From contig NZ_JOGO01000112.1 in the NCBI RefSeq assembly GCF_000719475.1, positions 1 through 13,056 on the forward strand: a DNA stretch of 13,056 bases, given 5' to 3'. The position numbers and the translations under genes are program-made. The notes beneath the pieces are model-generated. The model saw only the letters and a list, made by a program, of their open reading frames with translations. It was not told the DNA's origin and ran no database searches. The DNA comes from Streptomyces sp. NRRL F-5630. GTDB taxonomy: Bacteria; Actinomycetota; Actinomycetes; Streptomycetales; Streptomycetaceae. Each line of letters starts with the position of its first letter. Within the stretch, counting starts at the first letter, position 1. Positions 7,103 through 12,818 of the stretch are shown here, piece after piece.

Positions 7103-7723
7103 TCAGGACTCCTTGACCGCGATGGTCTCCACCGTGTTCGCGACGTGCTCGAACGCGTCAGCGGCCTCTTCGAGGACGTCGACGATCTGCTTGAGCTTCA
7201 GCACCTCGATGGCGTCGTACTTGCCGTTGAAGAGGTGGGCGAGGAGCTTCCGGTGGATCTGGTCCGCCTGGTTCTCCAGACGGTTCACCTCAATCCAGTA
7301 CTCGGTGAGGTTGTCCATCGTCCGCAGATTGGGCATCGCCTCGGCGGTCAGCTCCGCCGCACGGTGCAGGACCTCGATCTGCTGCTCGACGCCCTTGGGG
7401 AGCTGGTCGATCTGGTAGAGGACGACGAGGTCGACCGCCTCCTCCATGAAGTCCATGATGTCGTCGAGCGAACCGGCGAGGGTGTAGATGTCCTCACGGT
7501 CGAACGGCGTGATGAAGGAGGAGTTCAGCTGGTGGAAGATGGCATGCGTCGCGTCGTCCCCGGCGTGTTCCGCGGCCCGCATGCGTTCGGCGATCTCGGC
7601 CCGGGCGGAGGGGTCCGCCCCGAGCAGTTCCATGAGGAGCTTGGAGCCCGTGACGATGTTGTCCGCGGACGCGGCGAACATGTCGTAGAAACTCGTCTCC
7701 CGGGGGGTCAGACGAAAACGCAC
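7103..7723 (-). CDS. DUF47 / PhoU-like partner of the Pit transporter
   Basis: A 206-residue, all-helical cytoplasmic protein of the DUF47 (TIGR00153, PhoU-related) family, which is usually encoded directly before pit genes and thought to modulate the transporter. Two metal-binding-type acidic helices are visible: FDREDIYTLAGSLDDIMDFMEE at about 74-95 and VDVLEEAADAFEHVANTVE at 181-199. I chose the GTG at 7723, giving the canonical start MRFRLTPRETSFYDMFA with GAGGA a few bases upstream. The frame extends to 7813, but the 30 extra residues look like leader. It is first in a two-gene operon with pit. A possible -10 TAGCAT lies on the - strand at 7771-7776, and an inverted repeat at 7793-7820. 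Confidence 0.93.
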   Translation of the reverse strand: MRFRLTPRETSFYDMFAASADNIVTGSKLLMELLGADPSARAEIAERMRAAEHAGDDATHAIFHQLNSSFITPFDREDIYTLAGSLDDIMDFMEEAVDLVVLYQIDQLPKGVEQQIEVLHRAAELTAEAMPNLRTMDNLTEYWIEVNRLENQADQIHRKLLAHLFNGKYDAIEVLKLKQIVDVLEEAADAFEHVANTVETIAVKES

Positions 7724-7792
7724 GTGGGGTCCTCGGTGTCCTCTGGGTTCGGTCAGGCTGATGCTAGGCGCATCATCCGGCCACGGCGAACC

Positions 7793-7820
7793 GGCTTTCA
7801 CAGTGTCGCCCATGAAAGCC
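7793..7820. promoter_or_regulatory. Inverted repeat upstream of DUF47-pit
   Basis: GGCTTTCA (7793-7800) and TGAAAGCC (7813-7820) are perfect 8-bp arms separated by 12 nt. If TAGCAT at 7771-7776 (- strand) is the -10, the repeat sits at about -30 to -57, where an activator or repressor could bind. It does not match the PHO box direct-repeat pattern, so I do not assign it to PhoP. Confidence 0.5.
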
Positions 7821-7894
7821 AGCGATCATCACAGGGCCCCAACCGACCCAAGAGGAACAGAACCGATCCCATCAGATCGGAAATATCAGTACGA

Positions 7895-7913
7895 TATACC
7901 CGCGCGGGGTATA
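7895..7913. promoter_or_regulatory. Probable CsoR operator upstream of csoR
   Basis: TATACCC (7895-7901) and GGGTATA (7907-7913) form a perfect 7-bp inverted repeat around the GC-only centre GCGCG. CsoR-family copper repressors bind TACCC...GGGTA-type palindromes with a G/C centre, and csoR starts 149 nt downstream. I infer autoregulation of csoR. The long leader also contains a 7-bp stem (GCCGTGG 8024-8030 with CCACGGC 8035-8041). Confidence 0.75.
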
Positions 7914-8061
7914 AAGGTGCGGCTCAGCGCCCGTCTCGACGCTTCTGCGCAGCCTGCCCCACACTGGCCGTAACCCCCCGGGACCCGGCGGTCCGCACGG
8001 GGTGTAGGACAGCTCACATCCCCGCCGTGGTCTCCCACGGCCCCCGTACCGGGAGGACGCG

Positions 8062-8430
8062 ATGACGACCACCGAGGCCGAAGGCACCGGAGCGACCACT
8101 CCCCCCGGGACACCCGGCCCGGGCTCCGCCGTCACGACCGGCCACGCCGTCCACGGCTACCACGACCACAAGCAGGAGCACCTCAAGCGCCTGCGCCGCA
8201 TCGAGGGCCAGATCCGCGGCCTCCAGCGGATGGTCGAGGAGGACCAGTACTGCATCGACATACTCACCCAGGTCTCCGCCTCCACGAAGGCCCTCCAGTC
8301 CTTCGCCCTCCAGCTCCTGGAGGAGCACCTGCGGCACTGCGTGGCGGACGCGGCGGTACGGGGCGGCGACGAGGTCGAGGAGAAGGTCGCCGAGGCCACC
8401 CGGGCCATCGCGCGGATGCTCCGCACGTGA
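8062..8430 (+). CDS. csoR: CsoR, copper-sensing transcriptional repressor
   Basis: Cytosolic tetrameric repressor that leaves DNA when it binds Cu(I), releasing copper-export genes. The 122-residue protein has a flexible Thr/Ala/Pro tail (1-30), then the all-helical core. Cu(I) ligands fit the family spacing C-x24-H-x3-C: Cys64 (QYCIDIL), His89 and Cys93 (EEHLRHC). HLKRLRRIEGQIRGLQRMVEE at 40-60 is the basic DNA-contact helix, and ILTQVSASTKALQ at 67-79 is typical of Streptomyces CsoR. The ATG at 8062 has GGGAGG at 8051-8056. It is divergent from DUF47-pit. No copA or copZ is in the window, so its other targets lie elsewhere. Confidence 0.95.
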   Translation: MTTTEAEGTGATTPPGTPGPGSAVTTGHAVHGYHDHKQEHLKRLRRIEGQIRGLQRMVEEDQYCIDILTQVSASTKALQSFALQLLEEHLRHCVADAAVRGGDEVEEKVAEATRAIARMLRT

Positions 8431-8460
8431 GGGGCTGAGCGCGGGGGCGGGCGACGAGGG

Positions 8461-8486
8461 CGCGGGCTGAGCGCGCGGGCTGAGCG
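8461..8486 (+). repeat. Tandem 13-nt repeat after csoR
   Basis: CGCGGGCTGAGCG at 8461-8473 is repeated exactly at 8474-8486, with a decayed third unit to 8499 and a related GGGCTGAGCGCG at 8432-8443. GCGCGC at 8484-8489 can pair with GCGCGC at 8497-8502, giving a weak hairpin that may end csoR transcription. Confidence 0.65.
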
Positions 8487-8658
8487 CGCGGGGCGTGCGC
8501 GCGAGCGGGCCGGGAGCCGGACGCGCGAACGGGCGGAGGACCGACAGGCCAAGGGGCTCGCGACATCCGGGCACTCACCCCGACCCGGGCCCCGCCCCAG
8601 CACGGCCCGTCGGCCCTCCTCCCCGCCCCGGCCCGACCGGCCCCGCCCGCCGCCGTAC

Positions 8659-8835
8659 TCAGAGGCCCCAGCCGCTCACGTCACCGAAGCCGGTCCCTCT
8701 CACCTGCAACACCTCGTCGATCCGCTCCACGCTCAGCCGCTCCTCGCACGAGCAGACGGCCGCGATCATCAGCTCCCCGCAGAGCTCGATCTCCGCGAGG
8801 GCCACCGGGTCCTCGACCGCGCAAGCTGTCGTCAC
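8659..8835 (-). CDS. Small conserved-looking protein of unknown function, 58 aa
   Basis: Function not recognised. From a GTG at 8835 the product is MTTACAVEDPVALAEIEL and onward, 58 residues ending SGWGL. AAGGGGG at 8844-8850 lies 8 nt upstream, a good Shine-Dalgarno. Codons have strong GC third-position bias in this frame. It contains four cysteines (5, 19, 28, 30), the last two in a CSC pair. A helical stretch IELCGELMIAAV (16-27) is followed by RLSVERIDEVLQV (33-45), which looks like a short amphipathic helix pair. Small acidic Streptomyces proteins with a similar IELCGELMIAA...RIDEVL pattern are familiar to me, but I know of no assigned role. A longer frame to 9057 exists but is low-complexity spacer. 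Confidence 0.65.
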   Translation of the reverse strand: MTTACAVEDPVALAEIELCGELMIAAVCSCEERLSVERIDEVLQVRGTGFGDVSGWGL

Positions 8836-9146
8836 CTTGGCTACCCCCTTCTCCCGGACCTTCCAGGCCCCTTCTCGGGCACTGCTCCCGGACGGCGCAC
8901 GGGACCCAGCGTAAGGAGCCGCGTGCGCCGGGCGCATGACACGGACGGACCATTTACGGGTCACCCGCCCCGGCGCGCGCCGGGGCGCTCGGCCGCCCGG
9001 CGTGTCCACCTGTCGCGCCCTCTCGTCCACCCGGGCACTCATCGGGTCAACGAACAATACGTACGGCCGTCACGCCGCCCACCGGGGAATCCATCGAAAT
9101 CAGCCCCCAGGGCCTACGCCCGGCCCTGCGGGACTACCGTGAAGCC
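8836..9146. other. Divergent intergenic region between two small genes
   Basis: No supported gene. It should carry the promoters of both small genes. It contains a 22-bp perfect palindrome at 8966-8987. A possible - strand -10, TACGCT (8908-8913), has no matching -35. TACCGT (9135-9140) is a possible -10 only 6 nt before the GTG at 9147, so that transcript may be almost leaderless. Confidence 0.5.
8966..8987. repeat. 22-bp perfect GC-only palindrome
   Basis: Each 11-nt half reads CGCCCCGGCGC and is the reverse complement of the other. As RNA it would make a 9-bp stem with a GCGC tetraloop on either strand. No U-tract follows on either side. It lies between divergent genes, so an operator or a transcription insulator is as likely as a terminator. 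Confidence 0.85.
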
Positions 9147-9329
9147 GTGACCTCCGAGGAGACCCCGGCCGACGTCCACCGCACCACCACGCGGGACGCC
9201 GGCGCCTTCTGCACCGCCACCTGCCTGTGCGGCTGGCGCGGCCCCGCCCGCCGCGCCCGTTCCAAGGCCCGCTCGGACGCGGCGGAGCACCTGCGGGACA
9301 CGGGACCGGAAGCCCGCACGGACTCGTAG
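9147..9329 (+). CDS. Small cysteine-motif protein of unknown function, 60 aa
   Basis: Function not recognised. The 60-residue product has a charged N-terminus (1-19), then FCTATCLCGWRGPARR at 21-36, and ends in a basic/Ala-rich helix with His48 (AAEHL). The C-x3-C-x-CGW pattern (Cys22, 26, 28) plus His48 could bind zinc in a half-ribbon. Similar CTATCxCGWRGPARR proteins seem common in Streptomyces from memory. The GTG at 9147 lacks a clear Shine-Dalgarno, but a -10-like TACCGT ends 6 nt before it, compatible with leaderless translation. It is convergent with the PAP2 gene. Confidence 0.6.
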   Translation: MTSEETPADVHRTTTRDAGAFCTATCLCGWRGPARRARSKARSDAAEHLRDTGPEARTDS

Positions 9330-9382
9330 CCGGCCCCTGAGCACGGAAGCCGACCGGGCTCTCTCCGCCCTCGCTCCCGGCG

Positions 9383-10111
9383 CTACGCCGCCAGGTCCCG
9401 GTCCTCGTCCGCCCGCGCCGGGCGCACCGTCTCGTCGGCCCGCCGCGGCTCCGGCTCCCCGGCGGCGGCGCGCTCGTCCTCCGTACCGGCGCCCGCCCAC
9501 ACCAGGCGCCCGGCACGGCTGCGGCCGACCGCGCGCAGGACGGGCGTGAACAGCGCCGTGAAGAGCGGCGAGAGCAACAGCGCGACGGCCGTGCCGAGCG
9601 CGAAGCCGCCGACCACGTCGGTCGGGTAGTGCACGCCCATGAGGACCCGGCAGAACCCCTCCACGACCGCGATGGCGATACCGGCCAGACCGAGCTTGCG
9701 GTGGGCGAGGAAGAGCGAGACGCCGATCGCCATCGTCAGCGTCGAGTGATCGCTCACGAAGGAGAAGTCGGTCTTGCCCGGCTCCAGGACCTCCAGGCCC
9801 TTGTGGTCCACGAAGGGCCGTGGCCGCTCGACGAAGCCGCGGATCGGGATGTTCAGGCCCACCGCGAGCGCGGCGGCCAGTGGCGCCCAGACCACCGCGG
9901 CGACGGAGGAGGCCGCGGCGTCGAGGGAGCCGCGCCGCCTGACACCCCACCAGCACCACAGCACGAGCAGCACGGCGAGCACCGGCAGCCCGTACTCGCC
10001 GAGGAAGCGCACGGCCTGCTCGCACCAGCCCGGGGTGTGCCCGGTGAGGCCGTTGATGTCGAAGAGCAGGCTGACATCGGGGTTCGACGCGGAAGTGTCG
10101 AGTCCAGCCAT
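9383..10111 (-). CDS. PAP2-family membrane phosphatase, possibly undecaprenyl-pyrophosphate phosphatase (BcrC type)
   Basis: Integral membrane phosphatase of 242 residues. The three PAP2 motifs are visible: R-x6-RP (Arg91 to RP 98-99, RGFVERPRP), VSDHST at 119-124 with the proton-donor His122, and CRVLMGVHYPTD at 154-165 with Arg155, nucleophile His161 and Asp165. The second motif reads SDH rather than the common SGH. SDH is what BcrC-like undecaprenyl-pyrophosphate phosphatases have, so a role in recycling the cell-wall lipid carrier is reasonable. Helices lie at about 42-54, 68-87, 124-136, 140-152 and 167-192; the C-terminal 50 residues are charged and disordered. The ATG at 10111 has AAGGGG at 10122-10127. 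An upstream GTG at 10150 is less likely. Confidence 0.88.
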   Translation of the reverse strand: MAGLDTSASNPDVSLLFDINGLTGHTPGWCEQAVRFLGEYGLPVLAVLLVLWCWWGVRRRGSLDAAASSVAAVVWAPLAAALAVGLNIPIRGFVERPRPFVDHKGLEVLEPGKTDFSFVSDHSTLTMAIGVSLFLAHRKLGLAGIAIAVVEGFCRVLMGVHYPTDVVGGFALGTAVALLLSPLFTALFTPVLRAVGRSRAGRLVWAGAGTEDERAAAGEPEPRRADETVRPARADEDRDLAA

Positions 10112-10606
10112 CGTGCCGCGGCCCCTTGTCTGTCGTACCGGAACGCACACGGCGTACGTCCCTCACCAACCCCCGTGGTCGGCACCGGCCGGCACCGCTT
10201 CGCTCACGCACACACCTGTGGTCCTGAACAGGGAACGCCTGCTTCCTGCCCCCACGTTCCGCACTCCACCGGATGATCACCCAGACGTTATCGAAGAGAG
10301 ACGCGTCCACGCAGCTCAGGACCGTCGCCGCAGGGGAGCGCACGCCGGGGCGCGGGAAGCACGCAGAGGGGCGCGCGCCTCGCCCGGGACCGGCGCGGGG
10401 TCCTCAGGAGAACGTGGCATCCGCCGCGCGTACGAGACACCGGCGGCCTACGGCGGGTGGCGTTCCCGGGGAGGCGGCGTCCCGGCGGATGGCGTCCGCC
10501 CGAGGGGGCGACGGGCCGGACATCCACCGGACCGGACGTCCGCCCGGCAGGCCGCCGCGCGGGCGCTCGCCGAGCGGGGCGTACGCGTCCGGGGCCTCCC
10601 CTCCGC
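10112..10606. other. Intergenic region between PAP2 and transglycosylase genes
   Basis: I see no supported gene in these 495 bases. Frames on both strands are open only because of GC bias and encode Arg/Pro/Gly-rich low-complexity sequence. It holds the PAP2 promoter side (no clear -10/-35), a direct repeat CGGCACCG at 10180-10187 and 10190-10197, and GC-rich sequence around 10515-10560 with repeated CCGGAC that could fold as the 3' end of the leftward transglycosylase transcript. Confidence 0.5.
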
Positions 10607-11815
10607 TCAGTCCGCGCGCCGTGGTCCCACCCCCGCGCCCGCCAGGGCGGCGGTACCGGGCGAGGTGGACGCGGCCCCGGACGCCTCGTCGGTCCCGGCG
10701 CCGCCCTCCGGCCCGTCACCCTTCGCCGCCGCACCCTTCGCCTCGGTACCTCCTCCGGCCGCCTTCGCCTTCTCCGCCTCGCGGTCCTCGTCGACAGGCC
10801 GCAGGGTCTTCTTCGCCCCCGGTTCGGGAAGCGCGGCGGCGGCGGCCTCCGTGACGCGGGTCGCGCCGAAGTAGTCGGGGGTGTCGATCGGGTCGAAGCG
10901 GATGACGGCCCCGGTGCGCGGCGCGTCGATCATGTAGCCGCCGCCGACATAGATCCCGACGTGCCGGATGGCGCGCGAATTGCTCAGGTCGTCGGAGAAG
11001 AAGACGAGATCCCCGGGGAGCAGTTCGTCCCGCCCGGGGTGCGGTCCCGCGTTGTACTGATCGTTCGCGACGCGTGGCAGATCGATACCGACGCTGTCGT
11101 ACGCGGCCTGGGTGAGCCCCGAGCAGTCGAAGCGCCCGCCCTGCGCCGCCGTCCCCGTACCGCCCCACAGGTACGGGGTGCCGAGCTTGCCCTGCGCGTA
11201 CGAGATCGCCGCCGCGGCCTGCTCCGAGGGCTGGAGCCGCCCGGCCGGCGCGGAGAAGCTCTCCTCCAGGCCGCGGATCGTCTTCACGTAGTTCCGCGTC
11301 TCGGTGTACGGCGGGACCCCGCCGTAACGGATCACCGCGTCGGGCCCCGCGTTGTAGGCGGCGAGCATGTTCGCCGACTGATCCCCCGGCACGTTCTTCA
11401 CGTACGAGGCGAGTTCGCAGTCGTACGAGGCGGCCGACGGGATCGCGTCGGCCGGGTTCCACACGTCCCGCACGCCGTCCTTGTCGCCGTCCACGCCGTG
11501 CGCGGCCCACGTGCTCGGGATGAACTGCGCGATGCCCTCGGCCGCGGCGGGGCTGCGCGCGCCCGGGTCGAAGCCGGATTCCTGGTAGAGCTGCGAGGCG
11601 AGGAGCGCGGGAGTGAGGGCGGGGCAGAGGTTGCCCCACTTCTGCACGAGCTCCTGGTACGCGGCGGGCACCGAGCCCTTCGCGAGGCCGGTGGCGCGGC
11701 CCGCGCCGCCGCCGGTGAGGTTTCCCGCGACGACGAAGACACCGACGACGAGGAGCGCCACGAACCCCGTCCCGAGGGCGGCGAGCAGCGAGCCGATGAG
11801 CCAGAACTTGCGCAC
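10607..11815 (-). CDS. Membrane-anchored lytic transglycosylase plus NlpC/P60 endopeptidase
   Basis: A 402-residue cell-wall hydrolase with two catalytic domains outside the membrane. An uncleaved-signal-like helix spans 5-30. The transglycosylase domain (about 50-185) has catalytic Glu79 in YQESGFD, GIAQFIPSTW at 94-103 and AYNAG at 153-157, with the actinobacterial insert DGDKDGVRDVWNPADAI at 109-125. The NlpC/P60 domain (about 197-322) has nucleophile Cys231 in FDCSGL and His285 in RHVGIYV. The third polar residue appears to be Asp297 (MIDAPRTG), where His is common. An Ala/Gly/Glu-rich tail fills 326-402. The GTG at 11815 has GGGGAG at 11825-11830. This domain pair is typical of VirB1-like enzymes of Gram-positive conjugation systems, but ordinary wall remodelling is also possible. 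Confidence 0.92.
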   Translation of the reverse strand: MRKFWLIGSLLAALGTGFVALLVVGVFVVAGNLTGGGAGRATGLAKGSVPAAYQELVQKWGNLCPALTPALLASQLYQESGFDPGARSPAAAEGIAQFIPSTWAAHGVDGDKDGVRDVWNPADAIPSAASYDCELASYVKNVPGDQSANMLAAYNAGPDAVIRYGGVPPYTETRNYVKTIRGLEESFSAPAGRLQPSEQAAAAISYAQGKLGTPYLWGGTGTAAQGGRFDCSGLTQAAYDSVGIDLPRVANDQYNAGPHPGRDELLPGDLVFFSDDLSNSRAIRHVGIYVGGGYMIDAPRTGAVIRFDPIDTPDYFGATRVTEAAAAALPEPGAKKTLRPVDEDREAEKAKAAGGGTEAKGAAAKGDGPEGGAGTDEASGAASTSPGTAALAGAGVGPRRAD

Positions 11816-11925
11816 GCGTCAACTCTCCCCCATGAGGCAGCGCTTCGCCATGGTGTACGGGCGCACGGGCGCGCGTACCAGCCATATGAGCCGCTCATCT
11901 CAGCACGTGGAACGGAACAGGGCGG

Positions 11926-11941
11926 CAGGACGATCGTCCTG
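11926..11941. promoter_or_regulatory. 16-bp perfect palindrome in the divergent region
   Basis: CAGGACGATCGTCCTG is its own reverse complement. It lies about 110 bp upstream of the transglycosylase start and about 325 bp upstream of the membrane-protein start. A dimeric regulator is the natural reading; I do not recognise which family. Confidence 0.6.
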
Positions 11942-12071
11942 TATGAGAAGCGATCAGCTGACCGCGTGCCACCTCACACACCGCCATCCCACCCGGCCTT
12001 TCCTCTTCCTTCACCCGTGGGAGCGACCCGCCGGGAACACGCCCGTATCGTTGCCCGCAGTCACATCACAT

Positions 12072-12086
12072 GATACACAGAGTAAT
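12072..12086. promoter_or_regulatory. Candidate BldD binding site
   Basis: GATACACAGAGTAAT matches 8 of the 9 fixed positions of the 15-bp BldD consensus as I recall it (N-T-N-A-C-N-C-W-G-N-G-T-N-A-N); only the first T is missed. BldD with c-di-GMP represses developmental genes in Streptomyces. It lies about 180 bp upstream of the small membrane protein start. Confidence 0.5.
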
Positions 12087-12264
12087 CACGCGGGCGGGCG
12101 TGTCCCCTTCCACCCCTTCGTCCGGTTCCCGCACGCGGAAAGAAAGCAAAACTCGGCCAGGTTTGACGCCAAGTCGACATGCACAGGCGCCGGAGTCAGC
12201 GACAATGAGCGAGACCTCTGTGTCGAGCAGAGGACGGAACAACCCGTTAGGGGCGGTGAGTTAC

Positions 12265-12573
12265 ATGCTTATGGCGGCCGACAAGGGCGACATCAACACG
12301 ATCATCGGCGGGATCGCCCCGGACTGGGGCCCCTTCGGGAGCCTCGGCAGCGAGGCCCGCGTCATGATCCAGGTCGTGATGGCCTTCGCGATCATCCTCT
12401 GCCTGGCCATCGCGATCTGGGGCGCGGCCAAGCAGCGCATCGGCGCGACGGCGCTGCGCGACACGTTCAGTGCCGAACAGGGCAAGGGGCTCATCATCGC
12501 CGGGCTCAGCGGAGTCTTCATCATCGGCTCCCTCGGCACCGTCTTCACGATCGTGTACGGCATGGCCGTCTAG
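12265..12573 (+). CDS. Small two-helix membrane protein (possibly pilin/VirB2-like)
   Basis: Exact family not recognised. The 102-residue product has a short polar N-terminus with WGPFGSLG at 21-28, hydrophobic helix 33-53, a polar loop 55-75 (KQRIGATALRDTFSAEQGKG) and hydrophobic helix 76-98, ending GMAV. Size and two-helix layout resemble VirB2/TrbC-like subunits or small membrane partners in actinobacterial secretion clusters. I chose the ATG at 12265, with AGGGGCGG at 12249-12256 about 8 nt upstream. The frame stays open to 12070; an ATG at 12205 with GGAG at 12192-12195 is a real alternative and would add 20 residues including a rare TTA leucine codon at 12247-12249. That added stretch has low third-position GC, which argues against it. 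Confidence 0.8.
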   Translation: MLMAADKGDINTIIGGIAPDWGPFGSLGSEARVMIQVVMAFAIILCLAIAIWGAAKQRIGATALRDTFSAEQGKGLIIAGLSGVFIIGSLGTVFTIVYGMAV

Positions 12574-12589
12574 CCCCGCACACGGCTGC

Positions 12590-12636
12590 GCCGTCCAGTC
12601 GCGGGACGGCACGACCGGGGCCACGGGGGTGCCCCG
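12590..12636 (+). terminator. Two successive hairpins after the small membrane protein gene
   Basis: GCCGTCC (12590-12596) pairs with GGACGGC (12604-12610). CGGGGCCAC (12616-12624) pairs with GTGCCCCG (12629-12636) with one bulged C. They begin 17 nt after the stop. No U-tract follows; they could attenuate read-through into the next gene on the same strand. Confidence 0.55.
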
Positions 12637-12690
12637 CACGCCACCCGCGTCACCCCTGTCCCCCGTGCCACCGGCTGAGGTTGCGTCTCC

Positions 12691-12708
12691 CTGATGTCCC
12701 TGATGTCC
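12691..12708 (+). repeat. Tandem 9-nt duplication
   Basis: CTGATGTCC at 12691-12699 is repeated at once at 12700-12708 in the spacer before the last gene. Function unknown; probably a slippage product. Confidence 0.7.
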
Positions 12709-12818
12709 AGTCACCACACCCCGCGCGAACGGCCGTCCACCGGGCTACCTTCGTACTACGCGCACCGCACCGCGGGCCGCGTGAGGGTCCACCCAACGGC
12801 CGAGGGGGCACAGGCGGC

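Larger units (their letters stand above)
11816..12264. other. Divergent promoter region, transglycosylase / small membrane protein
   Basis: No supported gene in about 450 bases. On the - strand, TTCCAC and TCATAT spaced by 17 nt upstream of the transglycosylase start could be a weak promoter; the inverted repeat ATGAG-CCG-CTCAT (11886-11898) overlaps it. A 16-bp palindrome lies at 11926-11941, TCAGCTGA at 11954-11961, and a BldD-like site at 12072-12086. On the + side TTGACG (12163-12168) resembles a -35, but no -10 is at the right distance. Confidence 0.55.

Noticed and set aside
7741..7776. GTTCGGTCAGG considered as a PHO box for the pit operon
   Set aside because: Single weak unit with no 11-nt-phased partner and a poor consensus match.
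7724..7813. 30-residue N-terminal extension of the DUF47 protein
   Set aside because: It would run through the probable promoter; family members start at MRFRLTPRE-like sequence with a good ribosome binding site at the chosen GTG.
8495..8914. 139-codon + strand open frame after csoR
   Set aside because: Arg/Pro/Gly-rich, no ribosome binding site, and it overlaps the more credible 58-residue gene on the other strand.
10273..10854. 193-codon + strand frame; an internal GTG near 10414 even has AGGAGA before it
   Set aside because: The translation is Arg/Pro/Ser low-complexity and runs antisense into the certain transglycosylase gene.
10457..12073. 538-codon + strand frame opposite the transglycosylase gene
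   Set aside because: Antisense shadow; no motifs and typical GC-driven Arg/Val/Gly composition.
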